Positions 17,319 through 25,189 of a stretch of DNA of 64,000 nt are shown here, one piece after another. Every line of letters begins with the position of its first letter. Positions within the stretch are counted from its first letter, which is position 1. A program made the translations under genes and the position numbers. The notes under the pieces were generated by a model, which saw nothing but the letters and a program-made list of their open reading frames with translations, did not search any database and had not been told where the DNA came from. This DNA comes from JBLHZY01 sp050633265 (GTDB lineage Bacteria > Pseudomonadota > Alphaproteobacteria > Rhodobacterales > Rhodobacteraceae), in contig JBOEGE010000006.1 in assembly GCA_050633265.1 (NCBI GenBank), positions 186,001 to 250,000 of the forward strand, given 5' to 3'.

Positions 17319-18128
17319 CTATCGCGGCGATGCGACAAATGGGGCAGGCGCGACCCCGGCCGTTTCAAAAGGATCAGGATCATAGCCAACCTCGGCCAAA
17401 TAAAGCCCATGCGGCGGGCAGACCGGGCCGCACGCTGTTCGATCACGCGCCTCAAGCGCGGCCCTAACATCGCCCGCGCTCCATTTTCCCGCGCCCGCCC
17501 GCTCTAGCGTGCCAACGATGCTGCGCACTTGATTGTGCAAAAAGCTGCGGGCGCGCAAATAGAAGCGGTATTCTTGGCCGTAGGGGTAGGGGTGCTGTTC
17601 AATTTCAATCGAATCCAGCGTTTTCATCGGGCTTTTCGCTTGGCACATGGTCGAGCGGAAGGTGGTGAAATCATGGGTGCCGATCAGCTGGGCCGCGCCA
17701 GCACGCATCGCTTCAATATCAAGTGGCCCGCGCGCCTGCCAAACAAGGCCCTCATCATGGGTCACTGGCGCGCGCCTTGTCACAAGACGAAACAAATAGC
17801 GCCGTTCATTGGCGGCAAAACGGGCGTGAAAATCATCCGCAACGCGGGCGATCTGAACAATTGAGACAGGCAGATGTTTGAGATGTTGATTGACCGCGGG
17901 CAAAAACCGAAACGGATCCCAATCGCGCGCCATATCGCAATGGGCCACCTGCGCCAGCGCATGAACGCCCGCATCCGTGCGCCCCGCTGCGCCAATCGTA
18001 TCAACATCCGGATCAAGGGCGCGCAAGGCCTCCTCAACCGCCTGCTGCACCGAGGGGCGATCCTTTTGGCGCTGCCAGCCCGAAAACGGCGCGCCACTAT
18101 ATTCGATTTTCAAAGCATAGCGTGGCAT
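17319..18128 (-). CDS. truA: tRNA pseudouridine(38-40) synthase TruA
   Basis: A 269-residue enzyme that isomerises uridines 38-40 of the anticodon arm. The N terminus MPRYALKIEYSGAPFSGWQRQ and the catalytic Asp in AAGRTDAGVHALAQ are diagnostic. FLHNQVRSIVGTL in the C-terminal half is also typical. The length is normal for the family. It stands alone on the minus strand, divergent from the YcjX-like gene about 120 bases away. Confidence 0.97.
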   Translation of the reverse strand: MPRYALKIEYSGAPFSGWQRQKDRPSVQQAVEEALRALDPDVDTIGAAGRTDAGVHALAQVAHCDMARDWDPFRFLPAVNQHLKHLPVSIVQIARVADDFHARFAANERRYLFRLVTRRAPVTHDEGLVWQARGPLDIEAMRAGAAQLIGTHDFTTFRSTMCQAKSPMKTLDSIEIEQHPYPYGQEYRFYLRARSFLHNQVRSIVGTLERAGAGKWSAGDVRAALEARDRTACGPVCPPHGLYLAEVGYDPDPFETAGVAPAPFVASPR

Positions 18129-18249
18129 GGGCTCGCTTTAACTTGGCGCGCAGGCTTGATCAATGCCAATCCGGGCCCGCTGGCCGCCTCTGGGCAAGCG
18201 ATCCATGCCTCCCTATATAGAGAGGGAAAGGCGGCAAAGGGGCAGGCCA

Positions 18250-19668
18250 TTGATCATCGAAGATATTGCCGATCGCCTCACGCGCGGCGTTGAGAATATT
18301 CAGCAAGGCGTTTCAGAGGCGCTGTTTGAGCCGGTCATTCGGCTTGGTGTGACAGGGCTCTCAAGATCGGGCAAAACGGTATTTATCACGGCGCTGATCG
18401 CCAATCTGATAGATCGGGGCCGCATGCCGCAACTGGCGCGCGCGGGTGCGATTGAGGCCGCCTATCTTCAGCCCCAGCCCGATGACACGATCCCACGTTT
18501 TGATTACGAGGCGCACCTGGCCGCCCTCAGCGCGCCCGAGCCCCATTGGCCGCAAAGCACTTCGCAAATCTCGCAGCTGCGGCTTTCCCTGCGCATCCGC
18601 CCCAGTGGCCTTTTGCGCGGGCTTCAGGGGCCGAAAATCGTTCATCTGGATATTGTCGATTACCCCGGCGAATGGCTGCTTGATCTGGGATTGATGGATA
18701 AGAGCTATGCTGAATGGTCCGCCGCCACCTTGGCGCGTTTGGCGGGGCGCGATCAGGCGAGCGGCTATCGCCATGCGCTTGAGCAGGTTGATCCACAGGC
18801 CAAACATGACGAGCCGCTGGCCAAAGGCTTGGCCGAAAGCTTTGCCGCCTATCTCAAGGCTGCGCGCGCTGATGGGTTTTCCGATTGCACACCGGGGCGC
18901 TTCCTTTTGCCCGGCGATCTGGCGGGCTCTCCGGTTCTGACATTTGCGCCTTTGGCCGAGGTTTCGCGCGCGCCGCGCGGCGCGCTGTATCGCGAGATGG
19001 AGCGCCGCTATGAGGCCTATAAAGCCCGCGTGGTGAAGCCGTTTTTCCGCGATCACTTTGCCAAGCTGGATCGCCAGATTGTCTTGGTCGATGCATTGGG
19101 CGCAATCCATGCAGGCCCGCAAGCGCTTGAAGATTTGCGCGCCACCATGGGCGATATTCTGGGCGCGTTTCGCCCCGGCAAAAATGCTTTTCTCAGCCAG
19201 ATATTGCTTGGCAAACGGGTCGAGAAAATCCTCTTTGCCGCCACAAAAGCGGATCACCTACATCATACCCAGCATCCCCAACTTACTGAAATCATGAATG
19301 CTTTGGTGAAAGAGGCCCGCATCCGCGCGGATTTCTCCGGCGCAAAAACATCCGCCATGTCGCTGGCCGCTCTGCGCGCCACCACAGAAGAAATGATGCC
19401 TCACGAGGGCGCTGATCTTCCCTGCGTGCGCGGCACGATTTTGGCCGAGGACGGCGCGCGCAAACAGGCGGCCTTCTATCCCGGGGCCTTGCCCGATGAT
19501 CCCGGCGCGCTCTTGGGCCAAGCCCGCACTGGCGCGCAGAAATGGCTCGAAGCAGATTTTGCCGCGATGCGCTTTGAACCGGCCAAACTTGTGCTCAAAC
19601 CCGAAATGGGTCCGCCCCATATCCGGCTTGATCGCGCCGCAGAATTTCTGATCGGAGATAAGCTATGA
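18250..19668 (+). CDS. ycjX: YcjX-like P-loop GTPase (DUF463)
   Basis: About 472 residues with a P-loop near the N terminus (GLSRSGKTVFI) and the DUF463 blocks HLDIVDYPGEWLLDL, QIVLVDALGAIHAG and FAATKADHLHH. YcjX is a stress-associated GTPase usually paired with YcjF/TIGR01620, as here. I prefer the TTG at 18250: AAGGGG lies about 9 bases upstream and the protein then begins LIIEDIADRLTRGVE, as family members do. An ATG at 18205 would add 15 atypical residues. The stop overlaps the next gene by 4 bases (ATGA). The molecular function is not established. Confidence 0.88.
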   Translation: MIIEDIADRLTRGVENIQQGVSEALFEPVIRLGVTGLSRSGKTVFITALIANLIDRGRMPQLARAGAIEAAYLQPQPDDTIPRFDYEAHLAALSAPEPHWPQSTSQISQLRLSLRIRPSGLLRGLQGPKIVHLDIVDYPGEWLLDLGLMDKSYAEWSAATLARLAGRDQASGYRHALEQVDPQAKHDEPLAKGLAESFAAYLKAARADGFSDCTPGRFLLPGDLAGSPVLTFAPLAEVSRAPRGALYREMERRYEAYKARVVKPFFRDHFAKLDRQIVLVDALGAIHAGPQALEDLRATMGDILGAFRPGKNAFLSQILLGKRVEKILFAATKADHLHHTQHPQLTEIMNALVKEARIRADFSGAKTSAMSLAALRATTEEMMPHEGADLPCVRGTILAEDGARKQAAFYPGALPDDPGALLGQARTGAQKWLEADFAAMRFEPAKLVLKPEMGPPHIRLDRAAEFLIGDKL

Positions 19669-20690
19669 GCGCGCCCAAAGGCCCCATCCTCTTTGACCTC
19701 GAAGAGGATCCCAAAACGCCCGCCCCAACCCCATCCGAGGCGCCCCCCGTTCCTGATATCGGCTTGCCCGCGCCAACAGGGGCAACTATGCAGACGGTCG
19801 CCAAAATCGCCACCCATCGCCCCTCGCGCCTTGTCCGTTGGGCTTGGCAATTGGCGGTTGCGATCATCGGCTTTGCCGCCTCGCTTTGGGCTTGGGATTT
19901 CATCAACGGGCTGATCGCGCGCAATGCGATCCTGGGTTATTCTGCAAGCGCCCTGATCGGGGCGTTTCTGCTTGTGATGCTTGGCCTCGCGATCCGCGAA
20001 TACGCCGCTTTTGCGCGCCTTGCCCGGCTTGATACGTTTCGCCGCGAAGCCGATAGCGCCCTTGCGAGCGGTGATATTGCGGCCGCCAAACGCATCACCG
20101 GCAAGCTTTCCAAGCTCTATAATCAACGCCCCGAATTGGACTGGGGCCAAGCCCGCCTAAAAGAGCGTAGCGCCGAGATATTTGATGCAGACGGGCTGAT
20201 TGAACTCGCCGAGGTCGAGCTTTTGGGCCCGCTGGACGCGGCGGCGCGCGCGGAGGTCGAAGCGGCCGCGCGCCAAGTCGCCACTGTGACCGCCATCGTG
20301 CCGCTTGCGCTGGCTGATCTGGCCACGGCGCTTGTCTCAAACCTGCGGATGATCCGCCGCGTGGCCGAGATTTACGGCGGGCGCTCTGGCGCGCTTGGCA
20401 ATTGGCGCCTTACCCGCAGCGTTTTCGCGCATTTGATCGCAACGGGCGCAGTTGCCGTGGGTGATGATTTGATCGGTTCGGTTGCGGGGGGCGGGGTCTT
20501 GGCCAAGGTCTCGCGCCGCTTTGGCGAGGGGGTTGTGAACGGGGCGCTGACCGCGCGGGTTGGGGTTGCCGCGATTGAAGTTTGCCGCCCGCTGCCCTTT
20601 CGCGCGCTGAAAAAACCGCGGGTGACAAGCCTTGTTCAGCGCGCGCTTACAGGGCTGTTTGGCAGCGCAAAAGCAACGGATGAAACCTAG
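19665..20690 (+). CDS. TIGR01620/UPF0283 (YcjF-like) membrane protein
   Basis: A 341-residue partner of YcjX. An acidic, proline-rich N terminus is followed by two hydrophobic segments at about residues 60-80 and 90-110 (WQLAVAIIGFAASLWAW; SALIGAFLLVMLGLAI). A conserved C-terminal DUF697-type domain then contains hydrophobic helices (VTAIVPLALADLATALV) and ends in RALTGLFG. It is translationally coupled to the upstream gene by ATGA. The YcjX/YcjF pair is conserved in proteobacteria and linked to envelope stress, but its exact role is unknown. Confidence 0.88.
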   Translation: MSAPKGPILFDLEEDPKTPAPTPSEAPPVPDIGLPAPTGATMQTVAKIATHRPSRLVRWAWQLAVAIIGFAASLWAWDFINGLIARNAILGYSASALIGAFLLVMLGLAIREYAAFARLARLDTFRREADSALASGDIAAAKRITGKLSKLYNQRPELDWGQARLKERSAEIFDADGLIELAEVELLGPLDAAARAEVEAAARQVATVTAIVPLALADLATALVSNLRMIRRVAEIYGGRSGALGNWRLTRSVFAHLIATGAVAVGDDLIGSVAGGGVLAKVSRRFGEGVVNGALTARVGVAAIEVCRPLPFRALKKPRVTSLVQRALTGLFGSAKATDET

Positions 20691-21868
20691 GGCGCATCCG
20701 CCAAAGCAAGCCCCGCATAGGGCTGTAGAAAATCGCCGCCGACCACATGCGACAACACGCGCGGCAGCGGAAATATCCTTGAGAGCGGCATCAGCGCGTA
20801 ATCGCGCAGGATTGGTAAAATTCGGCTATCCGATTGATATTGCGGAGTAAACGCCCAGCTCATCGCCTGATAGGCCCAGATATGCCAGCGCCGCAAACGC
20901 GCATAAAGCGCCAAAGCCGCGCGCCCCTCCGCCATCTGCAAAGCGCAAGTCAAAGCATAGGCATCAAGCAGCGCCATATTCGCCCCCTGGCCAAGCTGCG
21001 GCGAGGCGCGGTGGGCCGCATCGCCAATATGCACCAGCCCGTCAGAGTAGGGGCGCGCCAAGGTGCCGTGGGTATATTGCGCCATGACCATCTGATCGTG
21101 ATCGGTGATCTGTTCGGCAAAGGGCGCGAATTCCGGCCAAAGGGCGGTGGCTGTGTCGCGCCAAGTTTTGATCGGGGCGGCGCGAAAATCGTCATAACCG
21201 CCGGGGCCAAGCGACCAGAAGACCGCAGCCTTTGGCGTGGCCTCATTGGGCAGGCTACCGGAGGGCATAACGCCCGCCATTTTGGAGGCGCGGTGGTATC
21301 GTTGATGAAGCATATCGGGGCGCAATGGCCCGCCATCGGGCAGATCAACCGTGCTCCAAATCGCGCCATATGGCAGCGCGCGCCCTTTGAGCGCAGAGAG
21401 CGGCGAGCCCGCACCCGCCGCATCAATAATCAGATCAAAAGGATCAGAGATCGCCCCATCTTCAAAGCGCAATTGCTGGCCTTGGCGCGCGATCACCCGG
21501 TGCGCCGCGATAAGCCGCGCGCCGCTTGCATTGGCCGCCCCAAGCACCGCTTCAAACAGGCTCGGGCGCAAAATCGCGAGGCCAAAACGATCAACGCCGG
21601 ATTTGGTATAGCTGACGTGCAGCGCTATGCGGCCATGGGTTGCCTCAACCCCGACCATCTGCTTGATCTGGTTGCCTTTTTCAAGCGCATGGGGCAGCGC
21701 GCCGCTGGAGGCCAAAACCGCTTGGCCCACCGGCTGAATAACAAGGCCAGAGCCAACCGGGCGCGGCGCATCAAACTGATCAAAGACGCAAATCTCATGG
21801 CCCGCGCGCGCCAGCAATGCCGCCGCTGTAAGCCCACCAATGCCCGCACCCGCAATCGCTATTTTCAC
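20687..21868 (-). CDS. FAD-dependent monooxygenase (UbiH/salicylate hydroxylase-like)
   Basis: A 393-residue group A flavoprotein hydroxylase. It has the N-terminal dinucleotide motif AGAGIGGLTAA, the FAD/NADPH DG-type segment (DLIIDAAGAGS, about 160) and the GD motif HIGDAAHRASPQLGQGANMA (about 285). The start is read as the GTG at 21868; upstream there is only a TTG. No pathway neighbours are present, so the aromatic substrate is unknown. It ends in a 4-base overlap with the convergent TIGR01620 gene. Confidence 0.85.
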   Translation of the reverse strand: MKIAIAGAGIGGLTAAALLARAGHEICVFDQFDAPRPVGSGLVIQPVGQAVLASSGALPHALEKGNQIKQMVGVEATHGRIALHVSYTKSGVDRFGLAILRPSLFEAVLGAANASGARLIAAHRVIARQGQQLRFEDGAISDPFDLIIDAAGAGSPLSALKGRALPYGAIWSTVDLPDGGPLRPDMLHQRYHRASKMAGVMPSGSLPNEATPKAAVFWSLGPGGYDDFRAAPIKTWRDTATALWPEFAPFAEQITDHDQMVMAQYTHGTLARPYSDGLVHIGDAAHRASPQLGQGANMALLDAYALTCALQMAEGRAALALYARLRRWHIWAYQAMSWAFTPQYQSDSRILPILRDYALMPLSRIFPLPRVLSHVVGGDFLQPYAGLALADAP

Positions 21869-22169
21869 ACCAAAACCCCCAACCAAATCCGCTTGAGCAA
21901 TGACTTAGGCCAAGCGCGCGCCATTTGCACGGCGAATTCAGCGCAGCCCTTGCCGCCCGCCCGCGCCCGCGCCGCAAAACGCCCCGAAGAACCCGCGCTT
22001 GCACGGCCCTGCGCGCAGGCCTATAACGCCGCCCATGAGCTGCATATTCGCGATCATTATACGAATTACCAGCCCGGCGCTCTGATCCAACGAGCCGCCG
22101 GGACAAGGCGTATGGGATGCCCGCGCCGCCCCCTCATTCCCCTGATTTATCCGTCTAAGGATTGCCGCT
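21869..22169. promoter_or_regulatory. ileS upstream region
   Basis: A 301-base gap between the divergent FAD monooxygenase and ileS. It contains a 16-codon Ile-rich ORF (22035-22085), a stable hairpin just after it, and an AT-rich patch that on the minus strand reads TATAAT (22056-22061). That patch could be a -10 box for the monooxygenase. No tRNA-like T-box structure is apparent. Confidence 0.5.
22035..22085 (+). CDS. possible Ile-rich leader peptide of ileS
   Basis: A 16-residue ORF (MSCIFAIIIRITSPAL) carries 5 Ile codons out of 16, including two ATA codons that are rare in this genome. It ends 84 bases before ileS. A hairpin (22073-22082 pairing with 22092-22102, one bulged C) begins inside its last codons, with the TGA stop in the loop. 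This is the layout of ribosome-mediated attenuation leaders. Against it: there is no convincing Shine-Dalgarno sequence, and no U-run follows the hairpin. Confidence 0.35.
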   Translation: MSCIFAIIIRITSPAL

Positions 22170-25106
22170 ATGTGCGCCGAAACACCCGACTATAAAGAAA
22201 CGCTCAATCTGCCCCGCACCGATTTCCCGATGCGCGCGGGCCTTCCCAAACGCGAGCCGGAATGGCTTGCGCGCTGGGAAAAGCTTGATGTTTACAATGC
22301 CTTACGTGCCAAGCCGGGCCGCAAGCCTTTTACCCTTCACGATGGCCCCCCCTATGCCAACGGCCATCTTCATATCGGCCACGCGCTGAACAAAACCATC
22401 AAAGATATGATCGTGCGCTCGCACCAGATGATGGGCTTTGATGCGCGCTATGTGCCCGGCTGGGATTGCCACGGCCTTCCCATCGAGTGGAAGATCGAAG
22501 AGCAATACCGCAACAAGGGCCGCAACAAAGACGATGTGCCGGTTGTCGATTTCCGCCAAGAATGCCGCGCCTTTGCCAAGGGCTGGGTCGATATCCAGCG
22601 CGAAGAATTCAAGCGCCTCGGGATCACCGGCAATTGGGAAAACCCATATCTAACAATGGATTACCACGCCGAAGCCGTGATCGCGCGCGATTTCATGGTT
22701 TTCTTGATGAACGGCTCGCTTTATCAAGGCTCCAAGCCTGTGATGTGGTCGCCGGTTGAGAAAACCGCGCTGGCCGAGGCCGAGATCGAGTACCACGATC
22801 ACAAGAGCCATACGATCTGGGTGCCGTTTAAGGTTCTTGGTAGTAAGCTGGGCGAAGAAAACCCTGGCAACTTGGCAATGAACATAGATCTTCAAGGTGC
22901 TGGGGTTGTAATCTGGACCACGACCCCTTGGACGATCCCATCGAATAAAGCCGTGGCTTACAATCCCAAAGTTTCATACGGACTTTATGAAGTCACTGGC
23001 GTCCCAGAGGGATGCCGGTGTGACGAAGGAGATAAATACCTTCTTGCAGATGCTCTGGCTGAAGAAACATTGATAAAAGCACGGCTTGAAGTTGGTCAAT
23101 GGAAAAGATGCAGAGATGTAAATGCTGAAGAGCTTGGGAACTTGCGGTTGGCACATCCTTTCCGAGATATGGAAGGAGCCAAAGGTTTCTGGGATTACGA
23201 CGTTCCGATGATCGACGGGGATCACGTCACGGATGAGGCCGGGACGGGCTTTGTTCATACGGCCCCAAGCCATGGTGCCGACGATTACGAGTGCTTCATG
23301 AAGCGCAATTGGCTGGATCGGATGACTCATAATGTTGGCGAGGAATCCGAGTTCTTGCCGCATGTTCCCTTCTTTGCGGGCCTGCAAGTCTTTGATCGCA
23401 AAGGCAAAGAGGGCAAAGCCAACAATGCCGTGATCGCCAAGCTGGTTGAAGCCGGCGGCATCATCGCGTGCGGCCGTTTGACCCACAGCTATCCCCATTC
23501 TTGGCGCTCCAAAGCCCCGATCATTTTCCGCAACACGCCTCAGTGGTTTGCCGCCGTTGATCGCAAGCTTGACGATGGGATGAGCACATATGGCGACACA
23601 TTGCGCGAACGCGCGCTGCGCTCAATTGATGAGCTGGTCACATGGACCCCGCAAACCGGGCGCAATCGCCTGTTTTCGATGATCGAGGGCCGCCCGGATT
23701 GGGTGCTCTCGCGTCAGCGCGCTTGGGGCGTTCCGCTCACCTGTTTCACCCGCAAAGGATTGCTACCAACGGATGAGGGCTTCTTGCTGCGTGATCCAGA
23801 GGTGAACGCGCGCATCGTTGCGGCGTTTGAGGCGGATGGGGCCGATATCTGGTATACCGATGGCTTCAAGGAAAAGATGCTCGACGGGCTGCATGATGCA
23901 GAAGATTACGAGCAGGTTTTCGACGTTCTCGATGTGTGGTTTGATAGCGGCTCGACGCATTCGTTCGTGCTTTCCGATCGCGAAGACGGCACCAAAGATG
24001 GCATTGCGGATGTCTATATGGAGGGCACCGATCAGCATCGCGGCTGGTTCCAATCCTCGATGTTGCAGGCCTGCGGCACCAAGGGGCGCGCGCCCTATCG
24101 TGGCGTGGTTACGCACGGGTTTACGCTGGATGAGAAGGGCATGAAGATGTCCAAATCGCTGGGCAATACGATCGTGCCAGAGAAGATCATCCAACAATAT
24201 GGCGCGGATATTCTGCGCCTCTGGGTCGCGCAGGCCGACTATACTTCGGATCAGCGGATCGGGCCGGAAATCCTTAAAGGGACAGCCGATAGCTATCGCC
24301 GCCTGCGCAACACGATGCGCTTTATGCTCGGCTCATTGAGCGACTTTACCGAGGCGGATCGCATTGCCGCCGATGAGATGCCCGAGCTTGAGCAATGGGT
24401 GCTGCACCGCTTGGCCGAAATTGATGCTCAGGTCCGCGAAGGCTACAAAGCCTATGATTTTCAAGGGGTTTTCCAAGCAGTCTTTAACTTCGCGACCATT
24501 GATCTTTCGGCGTTTTACTTCGATATCCGCAAAGATGCGCTCTATTGCGATGGCGATACGGTTCAGCGCCGCGCCGCGCGCACCGTGCTTGATCTGCTCT
24601 ATGAACGGCTGACAAAATGGCTCGCGCCGATCCTTGTTTTCACCATGGAAGAGGTCTGGCTTGAGCGCCACCCTGAGGCGGATGCCTCCGTGCACCTCAC
24701 CGATTTCGTCGAGACGCCAAGCGCTTGGCGCAATGATGCTTTGGCGGCGAAATGGGCCAGCATTCGCCGGGTGCGCCGGGTTGTAACGGGCGCGCTTGAG
24801 ATTGAGCGGCGCGAGAAGACAATCGGCGCAAGCCTTGAGGCGGCCCCCATCGTTTATGTCGGCGCAGAAGAGGCGGCGATTTTGGGCACGGTTGCTTTTG
24901 AGGATCTGTGCATCACCTCGGGTATTGAGGTTGTTGCAGGCGATGCCGCAGAGGGTGCTTTCACGCTTGATGATACACCGGGTGTGGCTGTCAGCTTTAC
25001 GCTGGCGCAGGGCGAGAAATGCCAGCGCTGCTGGAAAATCCTGCCCGATGTGGGCACGCATCGCCATGTTGGCCTGTGTGGCCGTTGCAACGATGCGCTG
25101 GGATAA
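22170..25106 (+). CDS. ileS: isoleucyl-tRNA synthetase
   Basis: A 978-residue class I synthetase charging tRNA-Ile. It shows the HIGH signature (HLHIGHALN, about residue 67), the CP1 editing domain with the Thr-rich WTTTPWTIPSN (about 250) and GTGFVHTAPSHGADD (about 355), and the KMSKS loop (MKMSKSLGN, about 655). The C-terminal zinc finger has Cys pairs CQRC and CGRC. AAGGA lies about 8 bases before the ATG. Roughly 22840-23200, inside the editing domain, has a different composition and codon use from the rest of the gene (AGA, GGA, ATA, TCA codons; about 48% G+C by hand count against about 60%). The reading frame and editing motifs are intact. Confidence 0.98.
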   Translation: MCAETPDYKETLNLPRTDFPMRAGLPKREPEWLARWEKLDVYNALRAKPGRKPFTLHDGPPYANGHLHIGHALNKTIKDMIVRSHQMMGFDARYVPGWDCHGLPIEWKIEEQYRNKGRNKDDVPVVDFRQECRAFAKGWVDIQREEFKRLGITGNWENPYLTMDYHAEAVIARDFMVFLMNGSLYQGSKPVMWSPVEKTALAEAEIEYHDHKSHTIWVPFKVLGSKLGEENPGNLAMNIDLQGAGVVIWTTTPWTIPSNKAVAYNPKVSYGLYEVTGVPEGCRCDEGDKYLLADALAEETLIKARLEVGQWKRCRDVNAEELGNLRLAHPFRDMEGAKGFWDYDVPMIDGDHVTDEAGTGFVHTAPSHGADDYECFMKRNWLDRMTHNVGEESEFLPHVPFFAGLQVFDRKGKEGKANNAVIAKLVEAGGIIACGRLTHSYPHSWRSKAPIIFRNTPQWFAAVDRKLDDGMSTYGDTLRERALRSIDELVTWTPQTGRNRLFSMIEGRPDWVLSRQRAWGVPLTCFTRKGLLPTDEGFLLRDPEVNARIVAAFEADGADIWYTDGFKEKMLDGLHDAEDYEQVFDVLDVWFDSGSTHSFVLSDREDGTKDGIADVYMEGTDQHRGWFQSSMLQACGTKGRAPYRGVVTHGFTLDEKGMKMSKSLGNTIVPEKIIQQYGADILRLWVAQADYTSDQRIGPEILKGTADSYRRLRNTMRFMLGSLSDFTEADRIAADEMPELEQWVLHRLAEIDAQVREGYKAYDFQGVFQAVFNFATIDLSAFYFDIRKDALYCDGDTVQRRAARTVLDLLYERLTKWLAPILVFTMEEVWLERHPEADASVHLTDFVETPSAWRNDALAAKWASIRRVRRVVTGALEIERREKTIGASLEAAPIVYVGAEEAAILGTVAFEDLCITSGIEVVAGDAAEGAFTLDDTPGVAVSFTLAQGEKCQRCWKILPDVGTHRHVGLCGRCNDALG

Positions 25107-25152
25107 ATGCATTTCGCTTCGGTGGTAATGTTTTCTTGGTAAACAAACCTCT

Positions 25153-25189
25153 AAGGTGGCGCATATGAACATGCGCCACCTTTTTCTTT
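25153..25189 (+). terminator. terminator-like hairpin after ileS that overlaps the next gene's start codon
   Basis: A perfect 12-bp inverted repeat (AAGGTGGCGCAT at 25153-25164; ATGCGCCACCTT at 25171-25182) is separated by a 6-base loop, ATGAAC. It is followed by TTTCTTT. This is the form of an intrinsic terminator for ileS. The AAGG ribosome site of the next gene is in the left arm and its ATG is the first three loop bases, so the same element may also gate expression of that gene. Confidence 0.7.

Noticed and set aside
20834..22195. A 453-codon plus-strand frame antisense to the FAD monooxygenase and running into ileS
   Set aside because: The opposite strand encodes a complete flavoprotein with all motifs; the plus-strand product is Arg/Ala-rich with no domain.
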